From Acidobacteriota bacterium (GTDB lineage Bacteria; Acidobacteriota; Terriglobia; Terriglobales; Acidobacteriaceae), in NCBI GenBank assembly GCA_003225455.1, contig QIAB01000032.1:26486-90485 (forward strand): a stretch of 64,000 nucleotides of DNA. Direction: 5' to 3'. Positions within the stretch are counted from its first letter, which is position 1; each line of letters begins with the position of its first letter. Under the pieces are notes generated by a model. That model did not search any database and was not told the origin of the DNA. It saw nothing but the letters and a program-made list of their open reading frames with translations. Both the position numbers and the translations under genes were made by a program. This document shows positions 44,682 to 53,404 of this stretch, piece after piece.

Positions 44682-44786
44682 TTGGCATTCCGAGAGCCTC
44701 CTTTTTGGCGCGAGGAAGCTGCTTTTTTGCCGCTTTCCGCAGAAGCAGATTCCTCCTCTTCGCTACGCTCATCGTCGGAATGACAA
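44682..44786. repeat. Palindromic intergenic element R2
   Basis: Outer arms TTGGCATTCCGAG and CGTCGGAATGACAA are near-perfect inverted repeats. Inner arms GAGGAAGCTGCTT and AGAAGCAGATTCCTC also pair with one or two mismatches, forming a long cruciform of about 100 nt. A half-element TTGTCATTCCGAC occurs near 46606. It separates the membrane-protein and VOC genes. Confidence 0.65.
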
Positions 44787-44802
44787 ATTATTCGCATCAA
44801 CA

Positions 44803-45168
44803 CTACTTCTTCGTAGTCTTCCACAATCCCATCATGCGGCCCTCGGGATCGGTGAAGAGCGCGAACGAACCCATACCCGGAACCTCTTGCTCCTCGACGT
44901 GAATCTTTCCTCCCTCCGAAACGATGCGCTGACGGTAGGCAGAGAGATCATCCACATCGATGTAGAAAGTCATGTTGCCTGGCCAGGGCTCTGGACGCTC
45001 TGGCTTCAGAATGCCGCCGTTTATGCCGCCGCTACCACCAGTCTCGACGAGTCGGTAGTTCATCTCCGGCATGTGCTGGATTTTCCAGCCGAAGATCTTC
45101 TCGTAGAAGGCCGCAACTTTTGCCGGATCCTTCGACATCAACTCCCAGTGAATGACAGGCCTGCCCAT
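44803..45168 (-). CDS. VOC-family (glyoxalase/bleomycin-resistance-like) protein
   Basis: 121 residues with one beta-alpha-beta-beta-beta module pair: VIHWELMSKDPAKVAAFYEKIFGW at the start and FALFTDPEGRMMGLWK at the end. His7 and the Glu residues could be metal ligands. The VOC superfamily includes glyoxalases, dioxygenases and drug-binding proteins, so the reaction cannot be assigned. An AGAGGA lies 8 nt before ATG 45168. A second, PhnB-like VOC gene is just upstream on the same strand. Confidence 0.88.
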   Translation of the reverse strand: MGRPVIHWELMSKDPAKVAAFYEKIFGWKIQHMPEMNYRLVETGGSGGINGGILKPERPEPWPGNMTFYIDVDDLSAYRQRIVSEGGKIHVEEQEVPGMGSFALFTDPEGRMMGLWKTTKK

Positions 45169-45223
45169 GATGTTGTCCTCTCTAGAATTCGATATGCCGT
45201 TGGCACGACGCGAAGGGCAGGCA

Positions 45224-45639
45224 CTACGCCGCCTGTTCCACGTTGACCATCCACGGCGTGCCGAAGCGGTCTACGAACATGGCAAACCCCGGCGACCAGA
45301 ATGTTTTCCCGAAAGGCATGACGACATTTCCTTGTTCCGACAAGGCTTCGAAGATTTTCTTGCCCTGGGCGACGTCTTTTACGTTGATGTTTACGTGGAA
45401 ACCTTGAGGCTTCTGGAAGCGTTCAGGAGGCGCGTCCATGCCCATCAACACCTGGTCTCCGATGGTCATGTGAGCATGCATGACCTTGTTGCGCCAGCTG
45501 GGAGGCACGTTCTGCCCCTCCGTTCCCGGCGCGGCCTCGTAACGAAACAAGCCATCAATCTTGCGCCGAGGCTTTTTTCGTAGAACTTAAACGCTTCCTC
45601 GCATTGGCCGCTGAAATGAAGATGAGAATTCAATTGCAT
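45224..45639 (-). pseudogene. PhnB-like VOC protein, frameshifted
   Basis: The first 25 codons (MQLNSHLHFSGQCEEAFKFYEK) fit PhnB/YjdN-like VOC proteins in one frame. From about 45565 the expected sequence continues in another frame (KIDGLFRYEAAPGTEGQ, then VLMGMDAPPERFQ and TPWMVNVEQ) to the stop at 45224. Inserting one base at GGCG/CAAG restores the whole protein of about 138 residues. It is either a recent single-base deletion or a sequencing error. ATG 45639 has GGAGAG seven nt upstream. Confidence 0.75.
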
Positions 45640-45835
45640 GACATCTCTCCTGATTGATATTTGGAAAATCGGTGCTTCGCTGCCTCGTGAGGAGTCGTGA
45701 TACTTAGCCTCCACTGTATTGACGATTGGGCAGGCACGAAGTCGACATATTAAAAAAATATTTCAGCCGATTGCTGCGACTACTGCCGGTGCCGCGCCTT
45801 CGCCACTCAACGAGTGGGATTCCACGCGGAGTAAT

Positions 45836-45866
45836 CCCATGTCTCGCAAAAACGGCGAGACATGGG
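45836..45866. repeat. Intergenic hairpin, 12-bp perfect stem
   Basis: CCCATGTCTCGC at 45836-45847 pairs with GCGAGACATGGG at 45855-45866 around a 7-nt A-rich loop. It lies 27 nt past the stop codon of the next gene (45894, minus strand) and may act as its transcription stop, although no T-tract follows on either strand. Confidence 0.5.
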
Positions 45867-45893
45867 GCACCCCTTATCGGTGTGGATCAGGCC

Positions 45894-46355
45894 CTAAGCT
45901 GCTTTCGCAACCTGGGGACGCATCTGTTTCATGAACTCTCGCATGGCGGCGAGATGACCTGGAGAGCGGGTTTCACTCCAGGCTTCGTAGCGCTGCGCGG
46001 CTTTTTCCAGATGGGCGAGGTAGCCATTCATTTTGAACCGCTGCCTAGCCTGGGGGACCGTCGCTTTCGCGAGCTCCCAGACACCGAAGAATTCTCCACT
46101 GGTTTCGAAGAATAGATCCTCGTGGAGCAGACCATAGTTGAGCAGCGCGCAGGCCTGCTCCCAGTAGCTGAGCACCATCATCGCGAGCGCACCATTTTCG
46201 GTTCCGGGGGCCGCGATTCGTGTGGCGTCATCAAAATTTTCCACAAAGTAGTTCTTGAAGAACCAGTCGCGCGCCTGGCGCAGCTTGGCCTCGCGGCGCT
46301 GTTCATAAACTTGCAGATGAAGTTGAGCTTGTTCGTGCGTGGGTTTTGTTGCCAT
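45894..46355 (-). CDS. Conserved hypothetical protein, helical
   Basis: 153 residues, probably all alpha-helical, with many aromatic residues (WFFKNYFVENFDDA; SYWEQACALLNYGLLHEDLFF). It has no signal peptide and no motif I can name. The pattern of a hydrophobic four-helix bundle is plausible. AGGAGAAG before ATG 46355 supports the start. It has no close operon partner; the HxlR gene lies 287 nt upstream on the same strand. Confidence 0.65.
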   Translation of the reverse strand: MATKPTHEQAQLHLQVYEQRREAKLRQARDWFFKNYFVENFDDATRIAAPGTENGALAMMVLSYWEQACALLNYGLLHEDLFFETSGEFFGVWELAKATVPQARQRFKMNGYLAHLEKAAQRYEAWSETRSPGHLAAMREFMKQMRPQVAKAA

Positions 46356-46641
46356 GATTGTTCTTCTCCTTTTAGTTTTTGTTTAATGAATTTGACTACT
46401 TTGAGTTTCGAGTTTCGCTTCTTGCGGGTCCGCAGCCTTCGCAATTTTTCGAAGGGTGGGATTCCCTTTAATTGTAGATTCTTGATGACCAGAGCACACC
46501 GTCTGCTCCATTAATTTTTCGGAAATTTGGATTGCCTTCACTTCCAGAATCTGTTATGTGATTCAAAGTCAAAGTTGTAAAACCAGTACTTCAAATAGCC
46601 CTAAGGTTGTCATTCCGACGGAAGGGAGGAGTCTGATCGGG

Positions 46642-47130
46642 TCAGCGCTCCCTTCGTGCTTGTTCCGAATTGCGTTCTGAGAATTTCGGCAAGAACGGAT
46701 TCGGATCTCTCTCTCGCCACCGTCGCCGGACTTCAGCAAGGACCTCTTCGCGATTCTTCTCCATCTTCGTGATGAGAGCGCAGGGCGCTCCCGTCTCCTC
46801 GTGCCGCGCGCCCCAAATCAGCAACTCCAAAAGCACCGGCGCGAGATCAATCCCCTTTTCCGTCAGCCGGTAGTTCACCCTTCGCCCGTCTGTCTCTTCT
46901 GGTTCGGCGGTAATGATCCCTTTTGCTTCGAGCTTCTGCAGACGGTCCGTCAGGATATTCGTGGCAATCCCTTCGCCCGATTCCTCGAAGTCCTTAAATG
47001 TCCGGAAGCCGCGAACCATCAGATCGCGAATGATCAGCAGCGACCAGCGGTCTCCAAACCTCTCGAGCGAGATACTGACCGGGCAGCCGGAACGGCGTTT
47101 TGACTTAGGTCTCCCCGGCACATTCGACAC
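46642..47130 (-). CDS. HxlR-family transcriptional regulator
   Basis: 162 residues from GTG 47130. The HxlR signature is plain: CPVSISLERFGDRWSLLIIRDL at the start of the winged helix, FRTFKDFEESGEGIATNIL and LTDRLQKLEAKGII. The N-terminal Cys in SGCPVS is the redox- or aldehyde-sensing residue in some members. A TAATAT -10 box lies 7 nt upstream and overlaps the operator at 47143-47159, so the message is probably leaderless and autoregulated. The frame extends to a TTG at 47157, but that lies inside the operator. The tail is unusually long and basic. Confidence 0.88.
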   Translation of the reverse strand: MSNVPGRPKSKRRSGCPVSISLERFGDRWSLLIIRDLMVRGFRTFKDFEESGEGIATNILTDRLQKLEAKGIITAEPEETDGRRVNYRLTEKGIDLAPVLLELLIWGARHEETGAPCALITKMEKNREEVLAEVRRRWRERDPNPFLPKFSERNSEQARRER

Positions 47131-47142
47131 GCTATCAATATT

Positions 47143-47159
47143 ACTTGCAAAATGCAAGT
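47143..47159. promoter_or_regulatory. HxlR operator candidate ACTTGCA-N3-TGCAAGT
   Basis: A perfect 7-bp dyad with an AAA spacer, 12 nt upstream of the HxlR start and overlapping its -10 region (47138-47143). It is placed exactly as an autorepression site would be. No divergent gene starts nearby. Confidence 0.65.
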
Positions 47160-47256
47160 TATTTTCCCCCGGGCTACTCAGGGCAGAACGCGCTTGAACT
47201 GATGATGGAGTTCCATGCGCCTAGCGAAGACAATCTGGGAAGCACAGTGTGCGAAC

Positions 47257-48732
47257 TCAGCCCAACTTTTTCGCAACCAATTCGTTTACCACCTGAGGAT
47301 TGGCCTGGCCTTTGGAAGCTTTCATCACCTGGCCTACAAAGAAACCAGCCACGGTCTTCTTACCCGCGCGGTATTGCTCAACCTGCCTGGGATTTGCGGC
47401 GATCAGTTCGTCAATAATCTTTTCCAAGGCAGACGTGTCGCTCGATTGCTGCGGCCGCCCTTCTTCGTCGTAAACAACAGGGAAATCCTTTCCCCGTTGG
47501 AAGCACAAATCGTATAAATCTTTGAGCATCTTTCCGGAGATGGCGCCAACGTCCACTAAATCGGAGGACTGTGCCACTCCCTTCATGGAAATCGGCGACT
47601 GCTCGATCTCCAAACCTTTGGCCTTCAGACGCCCGATCAATTCACTCTGGACCAGGTTCGCCACCCGTTTTGGATTCTTTGCCGATTTCGCCGCCTCCTC
47701 AAATTGATCCGCTAGTGCTTTGCTCGACGTGAGTACCTGCGCGTCTTTCTCAGTGATTCCGTAATCCACAACCATGCGCTCGCGCCGCGCTTCCGGCAAT
47801 TCGGGCAACAACTTGCGAATTTGGCTGCTCCACTTTTCATCAACGACTAGCGGAAGTAAGTCAGGTTCAGGGAAATAACGATAGTCATGCGCCTGCTCTT
47901 TCGAGCGCATGCCGTAGGTCTTGCCCTCGTTTGCGTTATATAGCCGCGTCTCCTGCGTCACCTTGCCACCGGAGTCGATCAATTCAATCTGCCGCTCAAT
48001 CTCGTAAGCCAAAGCCTCGCGAATAAAACGGAACGAGTTGACATTTTTTACTTCCGTCTTGGTTCCAAACTCCTTCTGCCCATGCGGCCGCACACTGACG
48101 TTCGCATCGCAGCGCAGCGAGCCTTCCTCCATGTTGCAATCACTCACCCCGGTATAAAGAATGATCTCCTTCAGGCGCGTGAGATATTCGTAAGCTTCGC
48201 CTGGAGAAGCGATATCTGGCTCGCTGACAATCTCAATCAGCGGCACCCCGCTGCGGTTAAGATCGATGGCGGTTTTCTCAACAGCGTCCGGAAATCCTTC
48301 ATGCAGGCTCTTGCCGGCATCTTCCTCCAGGTGCAGGCGCGTGATGCCGATCTTCTTCGTTCCGCCTTCGCTATCGATGTCAATCCATCCATGTTCAGCT
48401 AACGGCCTGTCGTATTGCGAAATCTGATAGCCCTTCGGCAGATCGGGATAGAAGTAATTCTTCCTGGCAAAGATGGATGTCTCATTCACACGGCAATTCA
48501 GGGCCATTGCTGCCAACACAGCAAATTCCACAGCCTTGCGATTCAGCACCGGTAACGCCCCTGGTAGCCCAAGGCACACAGGGCAAACATTTGTATTGGG
48601 CGGGTCGCCGAATCGAGTGGAGCACGAGCAGAAAATCTTCGTGACAGTCAGAAGCTGCACATGCACTTCAAGCCCAATCACCGGCTCGTAGCGGGCGTGC
48701 GCTGCCACAGAACTATCCGCAGCCGTAACCAT
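47257..48732 (-). CDS. gatB: Aspartyl/glutamyl-tRNA amidotransferase subunit B
   Basis: 491 residues, full length. The kinase-like amidotransferase domain shows the typical [13 protein letters not shown] start, the zinc ligands CSCS and CPVCLGLPG, and [20 protein letters not shown]. The C-terminal helical and YqeY-like domain (from about 330) ends [14 protein letters not shown]. With GatA and GatC it converts Glu-tRNA(Gln) or Asp-tRNA(Asn) to the amidated form. gatA and gatC are not in the window. A TATAAT box ends 8 nt before ATG 48732 and there is no Shine-Dalgarno. Confidence 0.97.
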   Translation of the reverse strand: MVTAADSSVAAHARYEPVIGLEVHVQLLTVTKIFCSCSTRFGDPPNTNVCPVCLGLPGALPVLNRKAVEFAVLAAMALNCRVNETSIFARKNYFYPDLPKGYQISQYDRPLAEHGWIDIDSEGGTKKIGITRLHLEEDAGKSLHEGFPDAVEKTAIDLNRSGVPLIEIVSEPDIASPGEAYEYLTRLKEIILYTGVSDCNMEEGSLRCDANVSVRPHGQKEFGTKTEVKNVNSFRFIREALAYEIERQIELIDSGGKVTQETRLYNANEGKTYGMRSKEQAHDYRYFPEPDLLPLVVDEKWSSQIRKLLPELPEARRERMVVDYGITEKDAQVLTSSKALADQFEEAAKSAKNPKRVANLVQSELIGRLKAKGLEIEQSPISMKGVAQSSDLVDVGAISGKMLKDLYDLCFQRGKDFPVVYDEEGRPQQSSDTSALEKIIDELIAANPRQVEQYRAGKKTVAGFFVGQVMKASKGQANPQVVNELVAKKLG

Positions 48733-48740
48733 GTCACGTA

Positions 48741-48746
48741 ATTATA
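48741..48746 (-). promoter_or_regulatory. -10 box TATAAT of gatB
   Basis: The consensus hexamer on the minus strand ends 8 nt before the gatB ATG. No -35 consensus is visible. The transcript would start at or within 1-2 nt of the ATG. Confidence 0.45.
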
Positions 48747-48785
48747 AGACTGGAACCGAGAGACGCTGATCGGCTGAGAGGTTTA

Positions 48786-49442
48786 TTATTTCGCGGGCGC
48801 GCTCGAATACTTTTCCAGTGAGATTTCAAAATACATCAACTCGGTTCCTCTAGCATCGCGCACTCCAGTGAGGTAAAAGTGCGCGCCGGCCAATGGAGCT
48901 GAAATGTCGGAAACATCGAAAAATAAGAAGCCTGCTTTGGTGGAATGAGGTTCTACCGCTTTTGCGACAAATAGTGCGCTCTGAATTTCCTCCCTCGCTC
49001 CCTTGTTCAACCCGCCTTTTACTTTGTTTCGGGGAAACGGCAAAGGATATTGCGAACGGCTAGCCGAAGGATGCACCAGTCTGCGTTCAATGTCCTCCTC
49101 CGTGGCAGGAGCAATCTTCGTTCGGTTTGCAGTGACGAGTTGCGCTTCCATGCTGGCCAACGCAATTGGCTGGGTACCATCGTTGGTCACGACCAGAAAA
49201 ATCGGCACGAATCCGTATTCGCCATAATGCACGCTAAAAATCTTCGCCTTGTCAGCCATGTCATAGGGGTCGAGCGCAACTGTAACTTGCTCAGTCTGGT
49301 GCACATCATGCGCCGGATAGGCCCGGGCCGGCTGCGCCTGAGGCATTACGAAATCTTTCGCCGCCAAGCACACCAACGGCGCCACCGCGATTCCAACGAA
49401 GACCGCAGCACGAAGGCGAGCGCCTGGCCATGCACGAAACAT
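48786..49442 (-). CDS. Secreted conserved hypothetical protein
   Basis: 218 residues with an N-terminal hydrophobic signal (about 10-27). The mature part has beta-rich segments (VPIFLVVTNDGTQPIALASME; AGFLFFDVSDISAPLAGAHF) resembling an immunoglobulin-like fold with a conserved-type DGTQPI turn. No named family. It lies 53 nt before gatB on the same strand but has its own -10 box 8 nt before the ATG. Confidence 0.65.
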   Translation of the reverse strand: MFRAWPGARLRAAVFVGIAVAPLVCLAAKDFVMPQAQPARAYPAHDVHQTEQVTVALDPYDMADKAKIFSVHYGEYGFVPIFLVVTNDGTQPIALASMEAQLVTANRTKIAPATEEDIERRLVHPSASRSQYPLPFPRNKVKGGLNKGAREEIQSALFVAKAVEPHSTKAGFLFFDVSDISAPLAGAHFYLTGVRDARGTELMYFEISLEKYSSAPAK

Positions 49443-49450
49443 GATGGTTG

Positions 49451-49456
49451 ATTATA
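49451..49456 (-). promoter_or_regulatory. -10 box TATAAT of the secreted hypothetical gene
   Basis: Minus-strand consensus hexamer ending 8 nt before ATG 49442, again without a Shine-Dalgarno. Confidence 0.4.
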
Positions 49457-49504
49457 GGATGCGGGCGTTTTGAGCAACGGTGCCTTAGCTCGCGCCGATG
49501 CGTT

Positions 49505-49510
49505 TAGAAT
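49505..49510 (+). promoter_or_regulatory. -10-like TAGAAT of waaA and the LPS operon
   Basis: The hexamer ends 11 nt before ATG 49522 and identifies that ATG, rather than the in-frame ATG at 49498, as the likely start of the first gene. Confidence 0.4.
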
Positions 49511-49521
49511 GTCACTCTCCC

Positions 49522-50826
49522 ATGTACTTGCTGTACAGCTCGCTGCTGGCGATCAGCCTATTGATCACTATCCCGTACTGGATCTTTCAGATGCTGCGCC
49601 ACGGGAAATACGGTGCGGGCCTGCGAGAGCGGCTGGGAAGAGTAGCGAGCAGGCTGCAAGGACAGCAACCAACGTCGGCAATTTGGGTCCATGCCGTCTC
49701 CGTCGGTGAGGTAGTGGCGGTTAGTGAATTAGTGGCGGGACTGCGCCGCCAATTTCCGCAGCATCGAGTAGTGGTCTCGACGACTACGGCTACCGGCCAA
49801 GAACTGGCGCGCGCTCGATTTGGGGAGAACAACGTTTTCTACTTCCCGCTTGACTTCGCGTTTGCTATTCGCCCCTACTTGCGATTGCTCCGCCCCGAAC
49901 TGATCGTGATCGCGGAAACAGAATTCTGGCCGAACTTCCTTCATATGGCGCACGCAAGCCATACCCGCGTTGCAGTTGTGAACGCGCGCATCTCCGACCG
50001 GTCATGGCCCGGATACCGCCGCTCCCGCTTTCTGCTGAGACGAACTCTGCAAAATGTGGATCTCTTCCTGGCGCAGACCGAGGAAGACGCATGCCGTCTC
50101 GCCCAGGTCGGCGCGCCCGCAGCTCGCGTGCAGGTCAGTGGCAATCTCAAGTTTGATGTCGCGCCCGCTTCTCCTCCGCCGATTGTGGCCACATTGCGTT
50201 CTGCAATTCAGCAATCCTCTGCCGGCCCTATTATCGTTTGCGGAAGCACAATGGAAGAAGAGGAGCCGATTCTTCTGCGTGCCTTTGAAAATGTGCTGGC
50301 CAGCTATCCCAAGGCCGTGATGGTGCTTGCGCCGCGTCATCCCGAGCGCTTCGAGAAAGTTGCGGACCTGCTGCAACATCTTGGAATCCGCTTCTGGCGG
50401 CGCTCGTTATGGAATGGTGATGCCGTACACGGCGGTGTTCTTTTACTCGACAGCATCGGCGAATTGGCCTCAATCTATTCGCTGGCCGATGTTGCTTTCG
50501 TGGGCGGAAGCCTCGTGCCCAAGGGCGGACACAACATCATCGAGCCCGCCCAGCATGGCGCGGCGATAATCGTCGGCAATCACACGGAAAATTTTCGCGA
50601 CATTGTGGGCCTATTTCAAAACCGTGATGCTGTACGCGTCACCGGCCCGGCGGAGTTCCCGCTAGTCTTAATGGAGCTTTTGTCTCATGACGCGGAACGG
50701 CGGGCTCTTGGCCATCGCGCTGCCGAAACTCTGCGTTCGCAAATGGGCGCCACACAAAAAACAATGGATGCTCTCGAAGCGCTATTGCAGCCGTCCCGCG
50801 TCGGAGTGGAGACCAGCCGTGCCTAG
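49522..50826 (+). CDS. waaA: 3-deoxy-D-manno-octulosonic acid (Kdo) transferase
   Basis: 434 residues, normal for the family. An N-terminal membrane anchor (LLAISLLITIPYWIF) is followed by the WaaA N-terminal lobe (IWVHAVSVGEVVAVSELV) and AETEFWPNF, then the nucleotide-sugar lobe with APRHPERFEKV and FVGGSLVPKGGHNIIEPA. It adds Kdo from CMP-Kdo to lipid IVA at the inner-membrane face. It opens a plus-strand run continuing with lpxK, rfaE1, rfaE2 and waaC. The start follows from the -10 box at 49505. Confidence 0.93.
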   Translation: MYLLYSSLLAISLLITIPYWIFQMLRHGKYGAGLRERLGRVASRLQGQQPTSAIWVHAVSVGEVVAVSELVAGLRRQFPQHRVVVSTTTATGQELARARFGENNVFYFPLDFAFAIRPYLRLLRPELIVIAETEFWPNFLHMAHASHTRVAVVNARISDRSWPGYRRSRFLLRRTLQNVDLFLAQTEEDACRLAQVGAPAARVQVSGNLKFDVAPASPPPIVATLRSAIQQSSAGPIIVCGSTMEEEEPILLRAFENVLASYPKAVMVLAPRHPERFEKVADLLQHLGIRFWRRSLWNGDAVHGGVLLLDSIGELASIYSLADVAFVGGSLVPKGGHNIIEPAQHGAAIIVGNHTENFRDIVGLFQNRDAVRVTGPAEFPLVLMELLSHDAERRALGHRAAETLRSQMGATQKTMDALEALLQPSRVGVETSRA

Positions 50827-50843
50827 ACTAGGCATCGGTTATT

Positions 50844-50856
50844 TGTCCTAAGGACA
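50844..50856. promoter_or_regulatory. 13-nt palindrome between waaA and lpxK
   Basis: TGTCCT-A-AGGACA in the 37-nt gap, ending 7 nt before the GTG of lpxK. It includes the AAGGA that probably serves as ribosome-binding site, so it could be an RNA hairpin that modulates initiation or simply chance. Confidence 0.3.
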
Positions 50857-50863
50857 TAAATCA

Positions 50864-51796
50864 GTGACTTCGCTTTTCGGCCTTGGCGTAGACATACGAA
50901 ATGCGCTTTATAACCGCGGATTCATACGCGCCAAGAAACTGAAAGGGCCGGTCATAAGCGTCGGTAATTTGTCAGTGGGCGGTTCCGGTAAAACGCCCTT
51001 TGTTCTGCTCCTTGGCGAGTTGCTCAAGCAACGCGACATAAAGTTTAATATCCTCTCCCGCGGCTACGGACGCCGCTCTCGCGGCGTACTGCTGGTTGAC
51101 CCTTCCGGCCCTGCTCGCGAATTCGGCGATGAGCCGATACTCATGGCACGACGGCTGAACGTCCCCGTCATCGTAGGCGAGGACCGTTATGAAGCTGGCT
51201 GCTTTGCGGAACAAGAATTCGGGCCGCAGTTGCACTTGCTTGATGATGGCTTCCAACATCGCGCTCTGGCCCGCGATTTCGACATCGTCCTGGTCACGCC
51301 CGAGGACGCCCGTGACCGCTTGCTTCCTGCTGGACGCTTGCGCGAACCACTCAGCGCGCTGCGCCGTGCCGATGCCATCGTACTCACCAGCGGCGCCACT
51401 CCGGAATCTTTCCCGCTGGACAGCAAGCTGATCTGGCGTGCGCGGCGCGGCATTCAAGCTAAAGATGTTCCTATCCGCCCGGTGGTGTTCTGTGGTATTG
51501 CGCGCCCTAAGAATTTCTTGATGCAACTTCGAATTGCGGGAATCGAACCCGCAGCCGAGGCCTTTTACCGCGATCATCACTCTTACACAGAACGGGACGT
51601 GCAAGACTTAACAAAGCTGCGCGTTCAAAGCGAAGCCGATGGCTTTGTGACTACAGAGAAAGACGCCATAAACCTGGGGGAGTTTCTTCCCGCTCTTGAC
51701 TCGTTGGCAATCGTTCCCGTGAAAATGGAGCTGCTCGATGCCGATAATGCCGTGGATACCATGCTGCGCGCCATCGAGGAGCGCCGCCGGGCGTGA
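50864..51796 (+). CDS. lpxK: Tetraacyldisaccharide 4'-kinase
   Basis: 310 residues. The P-loop is NLSVGGSGKTPF, followed by ILSRGYGRRSRG and FGDEPILMARR, and the LLDDGFQHRALARD motif contains the catalytic Asp-Asp/His region. LpxK phosphorylates the 4' position of lipid A disaccharide. The GTG start is preceded by AAGGA at a suitable distance. The order waaA-lpxK within an LPS operon strongly supports the call; the organism should make phosphorylated lipid A. Confidence 0.95.
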   Translation: MTSLFGLGVDIRNALYNRGFIRAKKLKGPVISVGNLSVGGSGKTPFVLLLGELLKQRDIKFNILSRGYGRRSRGVLLVDPSGPAREFGDEPILMARRLNVPVIVGEDRYEAGCFAEQEFGPQLHLLDDGFQHRALARDFDIVLVTPEDARDRLLPAGRLREPLSALRRADAIVLTSGATPESFPLDSKLIWRARRGIQAKDVPIRPVVFCGIARPKNFLMQLRIAGIEPAAEAFYRDHHSYTERDVQDLTKLRVQSEADGFVTTEKDAINLGEFLPALDSLAIVPVKMELLDADNAVDTMLRAIEERRRA

Positions 51797-51836
51797 GAGA
51801 ATCAGCGTACCCCAGCTCTTCATTTGACCTGGGAAT

Positions 51837-52907
51837 ATGCAGGGGCTAGAAAATGAGTGGCTCAAAATCCGGATGACTCAACATCCCAAGCAGTCCGAAC
51901 GCCTCAAGAAAATAGTGGAATCCTTTCCCAAGGTCACGATCACCGTTGTCGGCGATCTTGTGGCGGATGAATTCGTGTTCGGAGAAATCTCCCGCGTCTC
52001 CCGCGAAGCTCCAGTCTTGATCTTGAAACACCGCGAGCGCAGCGTAGTCCCAGGCGGAGGAGCGAACGCGATCTGTAACCTCGCTGCGCTTGGGGTGAAT
52101 GTTCTTCCGGTTGGTGTGCTTGGGGATGACGAGCCCGGGCGCCTTCTGCTCAAGCAATTTCGCCACAAGCGTATCCCGGTCAGTGGTGTTTTAAAGGACA
52201 AACATTACGCTACCGTAACCAAGACCCGTATCCTTGCTGGCATGACGCACACAGCCCGCCAACAAGTTGTACGAGTTGATCGCGAGCCGGAATCTGAGCC
52301 CAGTCCGCATCTTAAGCGCGAACTAGTGCTGGCGGCACGGGAATACGTTCGCGCGTCGGATGCATTGCTGGTTTCTGACTACGGCTACGGTTCGGCTTCG
52401 CCCGCCATTCTGAATGAGATTCGTGGGAAGACCCCGGTCGCGGGCGTTCCTGTGGTGCTCGATTCACGCTTTCGCATGTTGCAGTTTTCCGGTGTCACCG
52501 CCGCCACTCCCAATGAGCCCGAACTGGAAGAGGCTCTCGGCATCCGTGTCGGTCAGGATTGGAAGCTCCTGTGTTCCGCCGCCGAGCAGATTATGTCGAG
52601 GATGAAACTGCAATCCCTGCTGGTCACGCGCGGGCGCGATGGCATGGTTGCCTTTTCCCGCCGCCATAAGCCCGTGGACATCGATATTTTCGGCTCCGAT
52701 CAGGTAGCAGATGTTACTGGCGCGGGCGATACTGTCATCGCCACGTTCACGGCATCTTTAGCCGCGGGGGCCAGCAGCGAAGAAGCAGCCCATCTGGCGA
52801 ATTATGCTGGAGGAATCGTGGTCATGAAGCGGGGCACCGCGACTGTGGCCCGGGAAGAGCTCTTGCATGCGATCGATCAAGCGCCACCTGCAACTAGACC
52901 TCATTGA
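51837..52907 (+). CDS. rfaE1: D-glycero-beta-D-manno-heptose-7-phosphate kinase (HldE domain 1)
   Basis: 356 residues of the PfkB/ribokinase family: VVGDLVADEFVFGEISRVSREAP at the N-terminus, VVPGGGANAICNLAALG, and the C-terminal anion hole and base DVTGAGDTVIATF. It phosphorylates heptose-7-phosphate at C1. In Escherichia coli this domain is fused to the adenylyltransferase; here the two are separate genes overlapping by 4 nt (TTGA). The start could be ATG 51837 or ATG 51873; neither has a strong Shine-Dalgarno. Confidence 0.93.
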   Translation: MQGLENEWLKIRMTQHPKQSERLKKIVESFPKVTITVVGDLVADEFVFGEISRVSREAPVLILKHRERSVVPGGGANAICNLAALGVNVLPVGVLGDDEPGRLLLKQFRHKRIPVSGVLKDKHYATVTKTRILAGMTHTARQQVVRVDREPESEPSPHLKRELVLAAREYVRASDALLVSDYGYGSASPAILNEIRGKTPVAGVPVVLDSRFRMLQFSGVTAATPNEPELEEALGIRVGQDWKLLCSAAEQIMSRMKLQSLLVTRGRDGMVAFSRRHKPVDIDIFGSDQVADVTGAGDTVIATFTASLAAGASSEEAAHLANYAGGIVVMKRGTATVAREELLHAIDQAPPATRPH

Positions 52908-53404
52908 GCACGGAGACAGAAATTAAAGAAAAAATCCTAAACGGCGAACAAGTAAGACAGCGCATCGCCGAGTGGCGGCGAGGCGGCGAATCTATCATTC
53001 TCGCGAATGGTGGCTTCGATCTGCTGCATGTTGGCCATATCCGCTACTTGCATGCAGCCAAACAGCTAGGCGGACGTCTGCTTGTGGCAGTGAACTCGGA
53101 TGAGTCAATGCGCTCGCTAAAAGGCCAAGGACGCCCGCTGATTCCGGCCGAAGAGCGCGCCGAAATTGTCTCGGCCCTCGCCGACGTGGATGCTGTAGTG
53201 ATCTTTTCGGAACCCGATGTTCGCCGCCTTATTCGCGAGATCCGCCCCGACATTCACGCTAAGGGGACTGATTACACAGTCGAAAGTGTCCCCGAACGTG
53301 ATGAAGTGCTCGCGCAGGGCGGGCGCGTAGTCATCGTCGGTGATCCCAAGGACCACTCCTCCACCGAAATCATCCGATCACGGATCGAGGCGCGCCGTTC
53401 GTGA
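52904..53404 (+). CDS. rfaE2: D-glycero-beta-D-manno-heptose 1-phosphate adenylyltransferase (HldE domain 2)
   Basis: 166 residues with the cytidylyltransferase-like fold: ANGGFDLLHVGHIRYL carries the HxGH nucleotide motif and the C-terminus has STEIIRSRI. It makes ADP-heptose from heptose-1-phosphate. The TTG start overlaps the rfaE1 stop and the stop overlaps the waaC start (GTGA), so translation is chained through three genes. No gmhA or gmhB is in the window. Confidence 0.93.
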   Translation: MSTETEIKEKILNGEQVRQRIAEWRRGGESIILANGGFDLLHVGHIRYLHAAKQLGGRLLVAVNSDESMRSLKGQGRPLIPAEERAEIVSALADVDAVVIFSEPDVRRLIREIRPDIHAKGTDYTVESVPERDEVLAQGGRVVIVGDPKDHSSTEIIRSRIEARRS

